NCBI GenBank assembly: GCA_016795365.1
Contig: JAEUHN010000052.1
Coordinates: 21,768-85,767, forward strand
DNA length: 64,000 nucleotides
From: Verrucomicrobiaceae bacterium
Lineage (GTDB): Bacteria > Verrucomicrobiota > Verrucomicrobiia > Verrucomicrobiales > Verrucomicrobiaceae
Reading direction: 5' to 3'
Part shown: piece after piece, positions 1 through 8,743 of the stretch
Layout: every line of letters begins with the position of its first letter
Position numbering within the stretch: position 1 is the stretch's first letter
Translations under genes and position numbers: made by a program
Notes under the pieces: generated by a model
The model's input: the letters and a program-made list of their open reading frames with translations, nothing else
What the model was told of the DNA's origin: nothing
The model's database searches: none

Positions 1-955
1 CGTGGTTGTCGGTGTGATGCTTGTCACGCGCAGGCAGGATCCACGAGTTCGTGTTGCGACGATCTTCCACCAAAATGATCGGCGTGTCCGCGTGCGCCGC
101 GCGCAGCTGCTTCACCAACGGCTCGCACTTTGCGGTGACTTCTGCCGCGTTCATGTTCGGCAGGCAGTCGATGACATACGCGGCGGCATCTTCCTCGCAC
201 AACAGCTCACCCACCGCTGCATCCATCTTGCCATTGCCGGAGAAGCCCAAATTAATGACGGGCGTCTCCAGGCGACGACCCAGAATCGCCGTGTGCACCA
301 TGCCGGGGCGTGAAGCACAAGCGCCGTGCGTGATTGAGGTGCCGTAGAAGATGATCGGCTTCTGCGCGCGCGGTGCCAGGCCTTCGAGCTTCGCGCCCTT
401 GGGCACACCGATTTCCAACGACTCGATGCCATTGTAGAGCGGCAGGTAGCCAGCGAACTCGCGCGATCCCGGCGCGAGTCCTTCGACGACCTTCGCCTCC
501 ACCATCTGCGCTGCGGGCTTGGTCACCATCACCCACTTCCATTGGCCTTTCTCATCGCGAGCATAAAAATCGAGTCCGCTGACTCCCGTCGCTGGCATGT
601 GTGGCATTCCCACGGTGGACTTGCTCAGCTTGTAGCGCGCATAGATCGCCGTCGCATCGGTCTGGAAGCGCACCATCATGCCCGAGCTGTCGCGGCTCAG
701 GCTCCACACGTTGGTCGTCACCTTACCGTCAGCCTTCGCCGGAAGACGATCGAACCAGCGCTGGCGCTCCTCCTTCGTCCAGCCGCGCCCCTCCACGCCC
801 CACTTCGTCACGTCGTGCCATTCGACGTCTTCCTTGATGGCCGACTTCGGCGGGACCATCGCAGGGTCCAGCTTCGTGATGTCAGGCTTCTTCGGAGTCT
901 GGGCCATCGCCACCGAAGCGGCAAAGAGAGAATACAAAATCGAGCGTGTGAGCAT
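1..955 (-). CDS. SGNH/GDSL-like hydrolase, secreted (3' end outside window)
   Basis: The reading frame stays open from an ATG at 955 to the left edge, so about 318 residues are visible and the C-terminus is missing. Residues 1-19 form a typical signal peptide ending in AMAQ. A beta-rich N-terminal region (about 40-190) is followed by the SGNH block I motif GTSITHG with the expected nucleophile Ser207, then a block II-like NLGFSGNGKM. This arrangement fits secreted SGNH-family esterases or lipases common in Verrucomicrobiota and Planctomycetota. The block V Asp/His pair would lie near or beyond the truncated end. The substrate is unknown; an acylated or acetylated polysaccharide is a reasonable guess only. 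The next gene leftward cannot be seen. Confidence 0.8.
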   Translation of the reverse strand, partial: MLTRSILYSLFAASVAMAQTPKKPDITKLDPAMVPPKSAIKEDVEWHDVTKWGVEGRGWTKEERQRWFDRLPAKADGKVTTNVWSLSRDSSGMMVRFQTDATAIYARYKLSKSTVGMPHMPATGVSGLDFYARDEKGQWKWVMVTKPAAQMVEAKVVEGLAPGSREFAGYLPLYNGIESLEIGVPKGAKLEGLAPRAQKPIIFYGTSITHGACASRPGMVHTAILGRRLETPVINLGFSGNGKMDAAVGELLCEEDAAAYVIDCLPNMNAAEVTAKCEPLVKQLRAAHADTPIILVEDRRNTNSWILPARDKHHTDNH

Positions 956-1070
956 AGGCGTCACGGAACGGGGATGCACCGGGGGCTGTTGCAGACGATT
1001 CCCCCCGCCGCTGGGGAAGAATTTTCTGGGCATACCCGAAAACCCTGGGTCAATGCTGGCCGAGGAAGCA

Positions 1071-1164
1071 AAGCGCCCCGCCTCCCAGGTCAATGACCTG
1101 GGCTACAACCCAGATCGCGCGACGCGTTGTAGCCCGGCTCAGTGAGCCGGGAGGCGGGGCGCTT
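1071..1164. repeat. REP/BIME-like palindromic doublet
   Basis: A 39-base arm starting AAGCGCCCCGCCTCCC at 1071 is matched by its near-perfect inverted copy ending at 1164; the two differ at only a few central positions. Each arm contains its own smaller palindrome (CCCAGGTCAATGACCTGGG, and CCCGGCTCA/TGAGCCGGG around one base). Two small palindromes inside a large one is the architecture of REP doublets (BIMEs). It lies between the SGNH gene and the minisatellite, and no gene overlaps it. It could form a long cruciform or an RNA hairpin. Confidence 0.8.
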
Positions 1165-1181
1165 CGATGCCCGGCGTGCTG

Positions 1182-1412
1182 GGGATGAACTTTGCGCGGC
1201 GAGGGATGCTTCCCTTGCTGCTGGGGACGCACTTTCTGACGCTGGGGATGCCTCCCTTGCCGTTGGGGATAAACTCTCTGCGCCTGGGGAAGAACTTTCC
1301 GCCGCCAGGGATGCTTCCCTCGCCGTGAGGGATGAATATTCTGCCACAAGGGATGCTTCTCCTGCGGCGAGGGATGCTTCTCCTGCGGCGAGGGATGCTT
1401 CCCGCACGCCGA
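1182..1412. repeat. 21-bp tandem repeat (minisatellite), 11 units
   Basis: Eleven units of exactly 21 bases run without a phase slip; each begins GGGA and most read GGGATGCTTCCC followed by a more variable 9-base tail. Units alternate between a GCTTCCC-type and a GAACTTT-type core in the first half, giving a 42-base higher-order period, and become uniform toward the right end. Because 21 is a multiple of three, frames stay open on both strands and yield spurious heptad repeats such as ARDASLA. No start context, signal or domain supports translation, so this is treated as non-coding. The rest of 956-1484 has no recognizable gene. Confidence 0.85.
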
Positions 1413-1484
1413 AAAAGTCATCCCTAATGACGAGGGAATCACTCCGCAGGCCGGACTACGCCCCCCGGACCTCCCTGGCAGCCC

Positions 1485-2756
1485 TCACCGGGCTCCATCC
1501 GCCTTCCCCAACCACCGCGCGATCATCTCGCCGAATGCACCGGGCCGCGACACAAACACATAAACGCCCGCGACTGCCGAAGCTGCCGCGCAGAACCAGA
1601 AGATCTGCCCCGGTGACCAGCCGAAGCTGAGGCTGAGTTGACCTTGCAGCACAGCAGCCACGCTGATGCCCACCCACGATAACCACGACGCGGCGCCTTG
1701 CACTGAGCCCTTCCTTTCTGCCGGAGGCCGATGCTGAAGCACCGCTGCCACAGGCACGATGAACAAGCCACCACCGATGCCGAGCAACACGAGCGCACCC
1801 GTGAAAATCGTCTGACTCACGCCAGGAAGCCCAAGCACAAAACCCATCGCTGCGAGCAGTGCGGCACCCAGCGGGATGAGACCATACTCCACGCGATCGC
1901 GGCTGAGTTTGCCCGCCAGCACACTGCCGGTCGCCATGCCGAGCGCGAGCGCAACCTGCAAGCCGCTGTTCGCCAGCGGATCGACGTGCAGCACCTGATC
2001 CGCGTAGAGCAGTAGGTTCATCTGCACGAGCACCGCGATGAAAAAGAACGCCGTGTTGCCGAGGTTCGCGCGCCACACATCGCGGTCCGTCTTCATCCAC
2101 ACAAACTCACGCCACAAATCGCCGAGGAAGTTGGGATGGAACGGCTTGTCTGGAGCCGCCGCCTTCAGTCGCGTGATGCCCAGCGAGCACGTCCAACCCA
2201 GCAGCGCGAGGCCAAGCAAGATGAAGCCCGGCCACTGCGGCGCCTGTGCGAACTTCACCGCCAGCACGCCTGCCGCCAGCGTGCCGAAGATCGCGGCGAG
2301 AAACGTGAGCATCTCGATGATGCCATTGCCCCACGAGAGCTTTTCATACGGCACGATCTCTGGCAGCGAACCATACTTCGACGCCGCAAAGAACGCGCTG
2401 TGCACGCCCATTAGGCAGATGCTCGCGAGCTGAAAATTGAGATGCTGAGTCGCGAGCGCATACGTCGCGAACGACATGATGCCCAGTTCCATTACCTTCA
2501 CGCCAATCATGACCGAGCGCTTGCTGAATTTGTCCGCCATCCAGCCGCCGAACATGGAGAACAGCAGGAACGGCACCGCGAACATCATGCCCGCGTCGGA
2601 CACGAGCTTGTCGAGTTTATCTTTCGGCCAATGCTGCGCCATCACGAGGAAGATCACGAGTTGCTTCAGCACATTGTCCGAGAACGCGCCCTGAAACTGC
2701 GTGCCCATCAGGCACCAGAAGCCGCGCTGCCAGCCGGGTTTTGATTCGTTATTCAT
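1485..2756 (-). CDS. MFS transporter, LplT-like (lysophospholipid transporter family)
   Basis: This 423-residue protein has about twelve hydrophobic segments and an N-terminus (residues 15-35, with FQGAFSDNVLKQL) characteristic of the LplT-type MFS permeases that, in Gram-negatives, bring lysophospholipids to the inner-membrane acyltransferase Aas. The MADKFSKR loop after TM2 matches the usual MFS DxxGRR-like position. It is the second gene of an operon: its ATG overlaps the 3' end of the upstream membrane-protein gene by 8 bases, suggesting translational coupling. No fused acyltransferase domain is present, unlike some LplT-Aas fusions, so the substrate stays inferred. Confidence 0.75.
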   Translation of the reverse strand: MNNESKPGWQRGFWCLMGTQFQGAFSDNVLKQLVIFLVMAQHWPKDKLDKLVSDAGMMFAVPFLLFSMFGGWMADKFSKRSVMIGVKVMELGIMSFATYALATQHLNFQLASICLMGVHSAFFAASKYGSLPEIVPYEKLSWGNGIIEMLTFLAAIFGTLAAGVLAVKFAQAPQWPGFILLGLALLGWTCSLGITRLKAAAPDKPFHPNFLGDLWREFVWMKTDRDVWRANLGNTAFFFIAVLVQMNLLLYADQVLHVDPLANSGLQVALALGMATGSVLAGKLSRDRVEYGLIPLGAALLAAMGFVLGLPGVSQTIFTGALVLLGIGGGLFIVPVAAVLQHRPPAERKGSVQGAASWLSWVGISVAAVLQGQLSLSFGWSPGQIFWFCAAASAVAGVYVFVSRPGAFGEMIARWLGKADGAR

Positions 2757-3414
2757 GAGCGGTGCGAGTGAAGAATTTCGTCAGTAAGAAATGGGTGGGC
2801 ACATACACGACGCTGAAGAGCAACGCCATCCATGCGACGAGATAAACATTCGCCGGCATCAACGGCTGCGGCTTGGCATCATCGAAGCCAAACACGTAGT
2901 TCACATTGCGCGGCAGGTTCGGATCGCTCAGCTCCGCACCCGCAGACGGCAGTAGGAAGAACGCGATCACGCACAGCACGAACGCCAGCACCGTCCAGCC
3001 CTTCAGCGCGCGACGATCGTAGCCCAGCTTCGCAACGAGGAAGACTAGCAGGAATGGCAACCAGCCATGGAAGAACGAGAGACCGCGCAGGAACAGCGAC
3101 TTGTGCTCGTCAAACATGTAGCCCGTCATGCCCGCGAGCTTGCCTCCGAACGCCGTGACCGCGAAGTCCGCGCACCACAGCGCCTGCGGCAGCACGATGC
3201 CCACCGCCGGCATCGACACGAGCAACGGACTCTCCTTCCAGATGCCCACCAGCGTCAGCAGGAGCGCCACATCGCAGAAGTAGAGAAAGTTCGATGGCCC
3301 GTAGTTCGCCCAGTAAACCGGGATCAGCACCGCCATGAAAGCTGTGTAAGCCACCTTCAGCCAAAGTGGGATGCGCTGGCTGCCGTCGAGTCGAGTGAGA
3401 AGTTCGTTGTTCAT
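2749..3414 (-). CDS. Integral membrane protein, unknown function
   Basis: This is a 221-residue polytopic membrane protein with about six hydrophobic segments. I prefer the start at 3414 (MNNELLTRLDGS) because upstream in-frame codons would run into the divergent dehydratase gene and encode a non-conserved-looking tail. Features include an early WANYGPSNFLYFCD segment and a central hydrophobic stretch around PQALWCADF. Similar proteins are, from memory, found in planctomycetes and verrucomicrobia without an assigned role. It is co-transcribed with the LplT-like permease, with 8 bases of overlap, which hints at a lipid- or envelope-related job, but nothing in the sequence shows it. Confidence 0.65.
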   Translation of the reverse strand: MNNELLTRLDGSQRIPLWLKVAYTAFMAVLIPVYWANYGPSNFLYFCDVALLLTLVGIWKESPLLVSMPAVGIVLPQALWCADFAVTAFGGKLAGMTGYMFDEHKSLFLRGLSFFHGWLPFLLVFLVAKLGYDRRALKGWTVLAFVLCVIAFFLLPSAGAELSDPNLPRNVNYVFGFDDAKPQPLMPANVYLVAWMALLFSVVYVPTHFLLTKFFTRTAHE

Positions 3415-3493
3415 AACGATGCGACTGTCGCCCGAGCATGAACCATTCACGGCATTGATAAAGCGCGTTCGTTCATTGAGATGATAGATAACC

Positions 3494-4459
3494 ATGACCC
3501 CGCCCACCTACCACGATGTGCTCGAAGCGCTGCCGCGCGTTCATGCGGTGCTGCAACCGACGCTGCTGCGCAACTGGCCCGGCTTGTCGGAGGCGCTCGG
3601 ATTTGAGTGCTGGCTGAAGCACGAGAACCATCAGCCCGTCGGTGCCTTCAAGGTGCGCGGCGGCGTGAACCTCGTCGGCACGCTCAGCGATGAAGAACGA
3701 CGCACGGGCATCCTCGGTGTCTCGACAGGCAATCACGGACAGTCGCTCGCGTTTGCTGCGAAGCACTTCGGCGTGCATTGCACCATCGTCGTGCCGCAAG
3801 GCAACAACCCGGACAAGAACCGTGCGATCCGCCAGCTTGGAGCCGAGTTGATCCAGCACGGTCGCGACTTCGATGAGGCGCGCGAGTTCGTCACCGAACT
3901 GCAACGCCAGCGCGGCGGACGCTACGTGCATTCCGCGAACGAGCCCGCGCTCATCGCTGGTGTGGGCAGCCTCGCCTGCGAGGTCTTCGACAAGCTGCCC
4001 GATCCCGATGTGATGCTCGTGCCTATCGGACTCGGCAGTGGAGTCGCCGCCGCGTGCATCGTCGCCAAGCACCTGCGTCCAGAGATAAAGGTCATCGGCG
4101 TGCAGGCGGAGAACGCGAGCGCCGTGGTGCGCTCATGGCGCAGTGGTCAGCACGAGACCGATGCGAGCATCTCGACCTGGGCCGAAGGCCTCGCCACACG
4201 CGTGCCCGCCGATCTCACAATGCAGATCATGCGCGAGCACATGGACGACGCGATCCTCGTGAGCGAAGACGACATGCGACACGCCGCCGCGTTGATCCTG
4301 CAGCACACGCACAACCTCGCGGAAGGTGCAGGCTCAGCGACCGTCGCTGCTGCGTTCAAGCATCGCGAGCGCTTTGCGGGCAAGCGCGTCGTCGCGGTGC
4401 TTTCGGGTGGCAATCTCGATCTGAAGCAACTGCCTTCGATCCTGGCGAAGCTTGCTTGA
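3494..4459 (+). CDS. PLP-dependent threonine/serine dehydratase
   Basis: This 321-residue enzyme is of the fold-type II PLP family. The Schiff-base lysine is K53 in VGAFKVRGG, the cofactor-binding loop STGNHGQS follows around residue 77, the phosphate-binding glycine loop GLGSGVAA is near 180, and the C-terminal SGGN ends the active site near 305. It has no C-terminal ACT regulatory domain, so it resembles catabolic threonine or serine dehydratases (TdcB-like) rather than feedback-inhibited IlvA. The expected reaction is deamination of L-threonine to 2-oxobutanoate or of L-serine to pyruvate; a beta-hydroxyaspartate dehydratase or racemase of the same family is possible. It ends 3 bases from the convergent TPR gene. 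Confidence 0.85.
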   Translation: MTPPTYHDVLEALPRVHAVLQPTLLRNWPGLSEALGFECWLKHENHQPVGAFKVRGGVNLVGTLSDEERRTGILGVSTGNHGQSLAFAAKHFGVHCTIVVPQGNNPDKNRAIRQLGAELIQHGRDFDEAREFVTELQRQRGGRYVHSANEPALIAGVGSLACEVFDKLPDPDVMLVPIGLGSGVAAACIVAKHLRPEIKVIGVQAENASAVVRSWRSGQHETDASISTWAEGLATRVPADLTMQIMREHMDDAILVSEDDMRHAAALILQHTHNLAEGAGSATVAAAFKHRERFAGKRVVAVLSGGNLDLKQLPSILAKLA

Positions 4460-4462
4460 GCT

Positions 4463-6211
4463 TCACTGCATGGCGTGCCGCAAGAAGTAGCGTTCAGAGT
4501 CGAGCAGCAATGGTGCTGGGATTTTCTCTGCGATGCGAAAGCTCTCCACATCGCGGCCTGCGATCGCAAACAGTCCAGCCACCACAGCGCGAGGACCAGC
4601 GGGCAGAGTGCTGGGGTCCGAGACCTCACTGATTTCCTGCCTCATCCGCTCCACGTCGCCGAACCGCCATGCTGCCAGGGCGCGGAGAAGGGGCAGGGGA
4701 ATTGCTGATGAGGGAACGGTGTCGGCCGGCTTGGTCTCGAATCCGATGACCTCGTCGAAGGCGGCTTCGAGTTCGATCCCGGCGATGAGGCGCAGGTAGT
4801 TCAGGCGGTCGATGAACAACTGATTGCGTGGACGCAGATCGTGCTGGCGGCGGACGGTTTCGATGAGCCCGGCGACATCTCTGTCACGCTGCTGGAGTTC
4901 GAAAACCTTCTCCAGCATTTGCAGGCGCATCACGGGACGCGCCTCGCCGACGAGTGTGTAACCTTGGATGGCGAGATCGAGCAGGTTGAGAGATTCGGCC
5001 AGTCCTGCCGCGCGGAGCAGAAGCGGGACTTCGCCCCGGCTGTTCAAGGCAAAGGCTTCTTGAAGTTCGCGACGCGCGGCGGCCATGTCTGGCTGGAGCT
5101 TGGCGTAGCATTGAGCGAGGATGACGTGGACCGTGGTGGGAGTGACAGGTGGTTTGCGTGTCTTCACCAGGGCGAGAAGTTCCTTCCAGCGCTCGGCTGC
5201 TGAGAGCGCATCGACGTAAATGAGATACACGTCGGGGTCACGAATCACGGTCTCCGCCGGGATGATCTTGAGCAGGCGTTCGTATTCACCTTCGGTGCCG
5301 AGCCAGCGGAGGAAGTCGAACATCGAATCGGGAGCCCGTCCGGCATTGCGTGCGACTTCGTGCTGGATCACGGCATCACGTTCCAGAGGGTTGAGACGCG
5401 TGAAGACGCGGAGCACTTCGTAACGTTCGCGATCACTGGCCTTGGGGTGCTTGTCGATCAGCTGGCGCAGTTCTTTGGACTGCGAGGCGCTGAGCGTCTT
5501 GCTCTTGGTGAGGTAAGCGATGGCTTTGAGCGACACCTCATCATTGCGGCGTGCGATCGTCCAGATGGCTTCGGCGGCTCCGGCTTTGGCATGGTCGAGC
5601 GCCTGTGCTTCGTCCATGATCGCGAGTTGCAGCTGGGCATCCACGTCGTCAGGTTCGAGCAGCAGAGCCCGGCGGAGGATCGAGTCTGCCTCGATGACTT
5701 CACCGCTGGCTCGTTTGATGCTGGCGAGCAATTCAAGTCCTGCACGGCCGGTTTGCAGGGTTGCAGGGAGTGCGGCGAAGATCTTGCGAGCCTCGGAGAG
5801 ATCACCGGTTTGGAGCAGCAACTCGCCGAGCCGGAGCCGGTCGGAGTCCTCGCCTTCTTTGGAGTTGATCACGCGACGGAGAAACGAGATCGCCGTCTGA
5901 GGATCGTTGTGGGCTTGAACGAAGAGTTCAGCCACGGTGCGATTGACGGCTGGGTGTTCGGGTGCAGCACGCAGGGCCAGCTGAAGCACGCTGGAGGCAG
6001 CCTCGAAGCGTTCCTTCTTGATCAGTTCCATGGCCTCAGCGGCCTGGTTCTTCACCCGGTGGTTGCGGTAGGCGTTGTAGATGTCGCGCCCTTTGAAGGC
6101 GATCACAGCGGTCAGTCCGATGATGACGACGGCGACGGCTGTGAGCAGATTGAGGCCAAGGCCGAGCCCCTGTGGCGGCCCGTCGGCGTCCGAAGATTTG
6201 GGAGTGTCCAT
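4463..6211 (-). CDS. Membrane-anchored TPR-repeat protein
   Basis: This 582-residue protein begins with a short polar tail and a single transmembrane helix at about residues 20-40 (LLTAVAVVIIGLTAVIAF). The rest is helical and rich in tetratricopeptide-like repeats, clearest from about 60 to 240 (AxxxLxxAlxxxPxxxxA patterns). Topology should be N-in with the repeats in the periplasm. It follows the tandem FGE-like gene by 30 bases on the same strand, so the two are probably one transcript; a scaffold for that exported partner is a reasonable inference. No catalytic motif is visible. Confidence 0.75.
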   Translation of the reverse strand: MDTPKSSDADGPPQGLGLGLNLLTAVAVVIIGLTAVIAFKGRDIYNAYRNHRVKNQAAEAMELIKKERFEAASSVLQLALRAAPEHPAVNRTVAELFVQAHNDPQTAISFLRRVINSKEGEDSDRLRLGELLLQTGDLSEARKIFAALPATLQTGRAGLELLASIKRASGEVIEADSILRRALLLEPDDVDAQLQLAIMDEAQALDHAKAGAAEAIWTIARRNDEVSLKAIAYLTKSKTLSASQSKELRQLIDKHPKASDRERYEVLRVFTRLNPLERDAVIQHEVARNAGRAPDSMFDFLRWLGTEGEYERLLKIIPAETVIRDPDVYLIYVDALSAAERWKELLALVKTRKPPVTPTTVHVILAQCYAKLQPDMAAARRELQEAFALNSRGEVPLLLRAAGLAESLNLLDLAIQGYTLVGEARPVMRLQMLEKVFELQQRDRDVAGLIETVRRQHDLRPRNQLFIDRLNYLRLIAGIELEAAFDEVIGFETKPADTVPSSAIPLPLLRALAAWRFGDVERMRQEISEVSDPSTLPAGPRAVVAGLFAIAGRDVESFRIAEKIPAPLLLDSERYFLRHAMQ

Positions 6212-6241
6212 GGGAGATGGCGCAGGAGGTTATGAGGGGGC

Positions 6242-7903
6242 TCAGGGTGTGGCACCGAAGTCCACCACGCAGCGGAAGCCGAGGTCGTAGCGGATGGTGG
6301 CTTTGGCGGCGTGCTGACGGGACGAGGTGAGCAACGCATCCGGGGATGACATGATCCACGAGCCGCCACGGATCACTCGTTCGTCAGGAGACTGGGGCCA
6401 TTCATCCAGGCACCATTCCGAGACATTGCCTCCGAGGTCCGCGATGCCCAGGGAGTTGGCGCGGATCGCACCCACAGGAGCGGTGAAGGAATGGCTGTCG
6501 TTGAAGCCTTTGATGTTGGGGGCATCGAGATTGGCCGTCATCGACTGTGGAGGCCAGGTGCCCCAGGGGTAATGCTCTTTATTGCCCTGGTGGCGTGCCG
6601 CAGGATCGCTTCCAGCCTCGTTCTTCAATCCGGCGGCGGTGCTCCATTCGACATCGGTGGGCATGCGGTAGCGGGCGTTGGCAGGCAGCAATTTGTTATG
6701 CTGATCCTGCTCGGTCATCCAGGTGCACCAGGCCTCGGCATCTTCCCAGGATACATTGACGGCCGGGTCGGCAGAGGTCTGATCGAAGTGCGGGGAAGGC
6801 AGTGTCTTGCCCACGGCCTTCAGCCAGGGCTCCATCTGGGCGCGGCTGACTTCCGTGCGTCCGAAGAGAATGCCTTTGAGCCCGTCGATGGGCACAAACT
6901 CCATGCGCACCGTGTTCTTGAAAGGAGACTCAGGCTTGGCAGGATCGAGCGTGGAAGCGTCGAGTGGCGGTGCAGTGTTGGCGGATGCCTTGATCACATT
7001 GGCGACGGCTTTTTCATCCACCTTGCTGCGCGTCATGAGGTCCTTTTTCATCTTGGCTTCGTCACGGGCGCGATCGGCATTGGCGGCGGCGAGCAGTTGG
7101 GCGGTGCGCTGCTTGTCTTCAAACACACAGCGGAAGCCAACGGTGGGCGCGCGCAGTTCCGTGGGCACTTCATAGACATACTGGATGGTGAGGGCCTCAC
7201 GCTTGAAGTAAGCCCACGAGCCACCGCGCAGGGTGCCGACGGGGGTGGAGCGGAGTTCGCGATCCCACGTCCACTCCCAAACGTTGCCAGCGAGATCGTA
7301 GAGACCCTCCGGGCTCGCCTTGAACTTGCCCACCGGTGCTGTGAAACGAAACTCATCGGCCGGCCCGCCCTGGAGCTTCATTTCCTGATCCTCGAAATTA
7401 CCAGCCCCGGCGGGTGGTGGCCATTGCAGTCCCCAGGTGAAGCGCATGGTGTCCTGGAGCTGCTCGGCACCGCTCGACTTCTCGCGCTTCAGGGCGCTGA
7501 GTCCGGCGGCCTTGCTCCACTCATCGTTCGTGGGCAGACGATAGAGTTGATCGGGCTTGAGCTTGCCCTGCTTGCGCTCGCGCTCGGTGAGCCAGTTGCA
7601 GAAGGCGATCGCGTCCTGGAGATTCACGCCCACCACGGGATGATCGGGAGACTGCTCGAAGTGCGGCTTGAGGCTGCGTGGGTAAGTGTAGCTGCCCTCC
7701 TTGAGAAAGGCTTCGAACTCCGACACCCGGGTCTCGAATTCCGAGAACAGAACGGTGGTTTCCGGCACGGGCAGGAACTTCATGCCAAGGGTGTTGGTCA
7801 AGCTGGTGAGCGGTTCCGCCGTAGGAGAAGCCGCAGGCGTTTGAGCGCGCAGATCCGTGAGAGCTAAGACGAGGGCGCAGGCGCAAAGGAAACGGGATCG
7901 CAT
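6242..7903 (-). CDS. Secreted protein with two tandem FGE-sulfatase (SUMF1-like) domains
   Basis: This 553-residue protein has a signal peptide (1-21, ending LRAQ). Two copies of the formylglycine-generating-enzyme fold follow, about 40-265 and 325-550. Each has the family landmarks: PVVGVNLQDAIAFCNWL versus PAVNVSWEDAEAWCTWM, RLPTNDEW versus RMPTDVEW, LAGNVWEW versus LGGNVSEW, RGGSW, and a terminal GFRC. The cysteine pair that binds copper and drives catalysis in true FGEs, between RGGSW and GFRC, is absent from both copies. The protein is therefore more likely a ligand- or substrate-binding relative than a sulfatase activator. It is the first gene of an operon with the TPR protein. Confidence 0.85.
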   Translation of the reverse strand: MRSRFLCACALVLALTDLRAQTPAASPTAEPLTSLTNTLGMKFLPVPETTVLFSEFETRVSEFEAFLKEGSYTYPRSLKPHFEQSPDHPVVGVNLQDAIAFCNWLTERERKQGKLKPDQLYRLPTNDEWSKAAGLSALKREKSSGAEQLQDTMRFTWGLQWPPPAGAGNFEDQEMKLQGGPADEFRFTAPVGKFKASPEGLYDLAGNVWEWTWDRELRSTPVGTLRGGSWAYFKREALTIQYVYEVPTELRAPTVGFRCVFEDKQRTAQLLAAANADRARDEAKMKKDLMTRSKVDEKAVANVIKASANTAPPLDASTLDPAKPESPFKNTVRMEFVPIDGLKGILFGRTEVSRAQMEPWLKAVGKTLPSPHFDQTSADPAVNVSWEDAEAWCTWMTEQDQHNKLLPANARYRMPTDVEWSTAAGLKNEAGSDPAARHQGNKEHYPWGTWPPQSMTANLDAPNIKGFNDSHSFTAPVGAIRANSLGIADLGGNVSEWCLDEWPQSPDERVIRGGSWIMSSPDALLTSSRQHAAKATIRYDLGFRCVVDFGATP

Positions 7904-8034
7904 AAGGCGTGGAGGAGATCAGGAATCACGACCCCATGCGTTTGTCATGCCGGGCCGTGCAAGCGCCGATAGTCACGGGTTTCCCAAATGATGTCAACCC
8001 ACCCTCGGGTGAAGGATTCGCTCCCTTGCGCGCT

Positions 8035-8688
8035 TTATGGCAGCGAACCCACGGTGGTCGCCTTGGCCTTGCCGATGGCGAGCACACCTTTCACAAGTCG
8101 GGCGGAGGGAGTGCCTTCCACGCCGCCAGCGAAGGTCATCGCACAGGTCACGACCTCGATCATTTTGGACGCGCTGAGCGTCACGGTGTGCTTGCCATTG
8201 GTGGACATCCCGGACACCGGCACGCCACTCACGGAAGCCGTGGCCATCGCGACCTCGCTCGTGCCGTTGGCCGAGACACCGAAGGGCGTGGTCACGGTGG
8301 TGCCGCCTTTGATCGAAGGACCAAAGCTGGGCAACGTGAGCAAGTCCGGCGGCACGGGCACGGGGCTGAACCCGGCCTTCCGCGCATACAATCCGCCCAC
8401 GCCCGCTTCGTTCTTCAGCAACGACAAGGACCAGCCGGTGACCGTGGTGCTGCCCATCAGCAGGCTGCGGGCGAGCATCTCCGCCAGCACCTCGCGATTC
8501 GTGTAGGGCACGGCTTTGATGTTCTTCGTCGTGAGTGTGACGCCAAAGAGCCCAGCCTTCGAAGACTCTGCGCCTTGCGTCATGATTGTCCCCGTCAGAA
8601 CAACCGGGCTCTCCACCACCGGGGTCTGGGCTCGTGCTGCAACGACGGCGAGAACGAGAAGTGCGGAGAGACGAGCCATGAAAATCAT
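8035..8688 (-). CDS. Exported protein of unknown function
   Basis: This 217-residue protein has a clear signal peptide ending at about residue 20 (LAVVAARAQ). A second possible ATG, three codons in (MARL, at 8679), would give a tidier signal. The mature part is rich in Gly, Ser, Thr and Val, has almost no cysteine, and contains alternating hydrophobic stretches, suggesting beta structure. I recognise no domain. It is transcribed alone between the FGE-like gene and the broken peptidase gene, all on the same strand, with gaps of 131 and 55 bases. Confidence 0.6.
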   Translation of the reverse strand: MIFMARLSALLVLAVVAARAQTPVVESPVVLTGTIMTQGAESSKAGLFGVTLTTKNIKAVPYTNREVLAEMLARSLLMGSTTVTGWSLSLLKNEAGVGGLYARKAGFSPVPVPPDLLTLPSFGPSIKGGTTVTTPFGVSANGTSEVAMATASVSGVPVSGMSTNGKHTVTLSASKMIEVVTCAMTFAGGVEGTPSARLVKGVLAIGKAKATTVGSLP

Positions 8689-8743
8689 GTCAGGAGCCTA
8701 ACGGAGTCATGACTGACAAAGCAAGCATGAAGATGCGGTGTGG

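Noticed and set aside
1182..1412. Possible CRISPR array
   Set aside because: Units are contiguous 21-mers without unique spacers and there are no cas genes nearby.
1142..1630. Open frame encoding ARDASLA-type heptads
   Set aside because: The frame is open only because the DNA repeat is 21 bases long; it overlaps the MFS gene's 3' end in reverse and has no start signal, domain or sensible non-repeat sequence.
6491..7867. 458-residue plus-strand open frame
   Set aside because: It is antisense to the tandem FGE-like gene; long open antisense frames are expected in GC-rich DNA.
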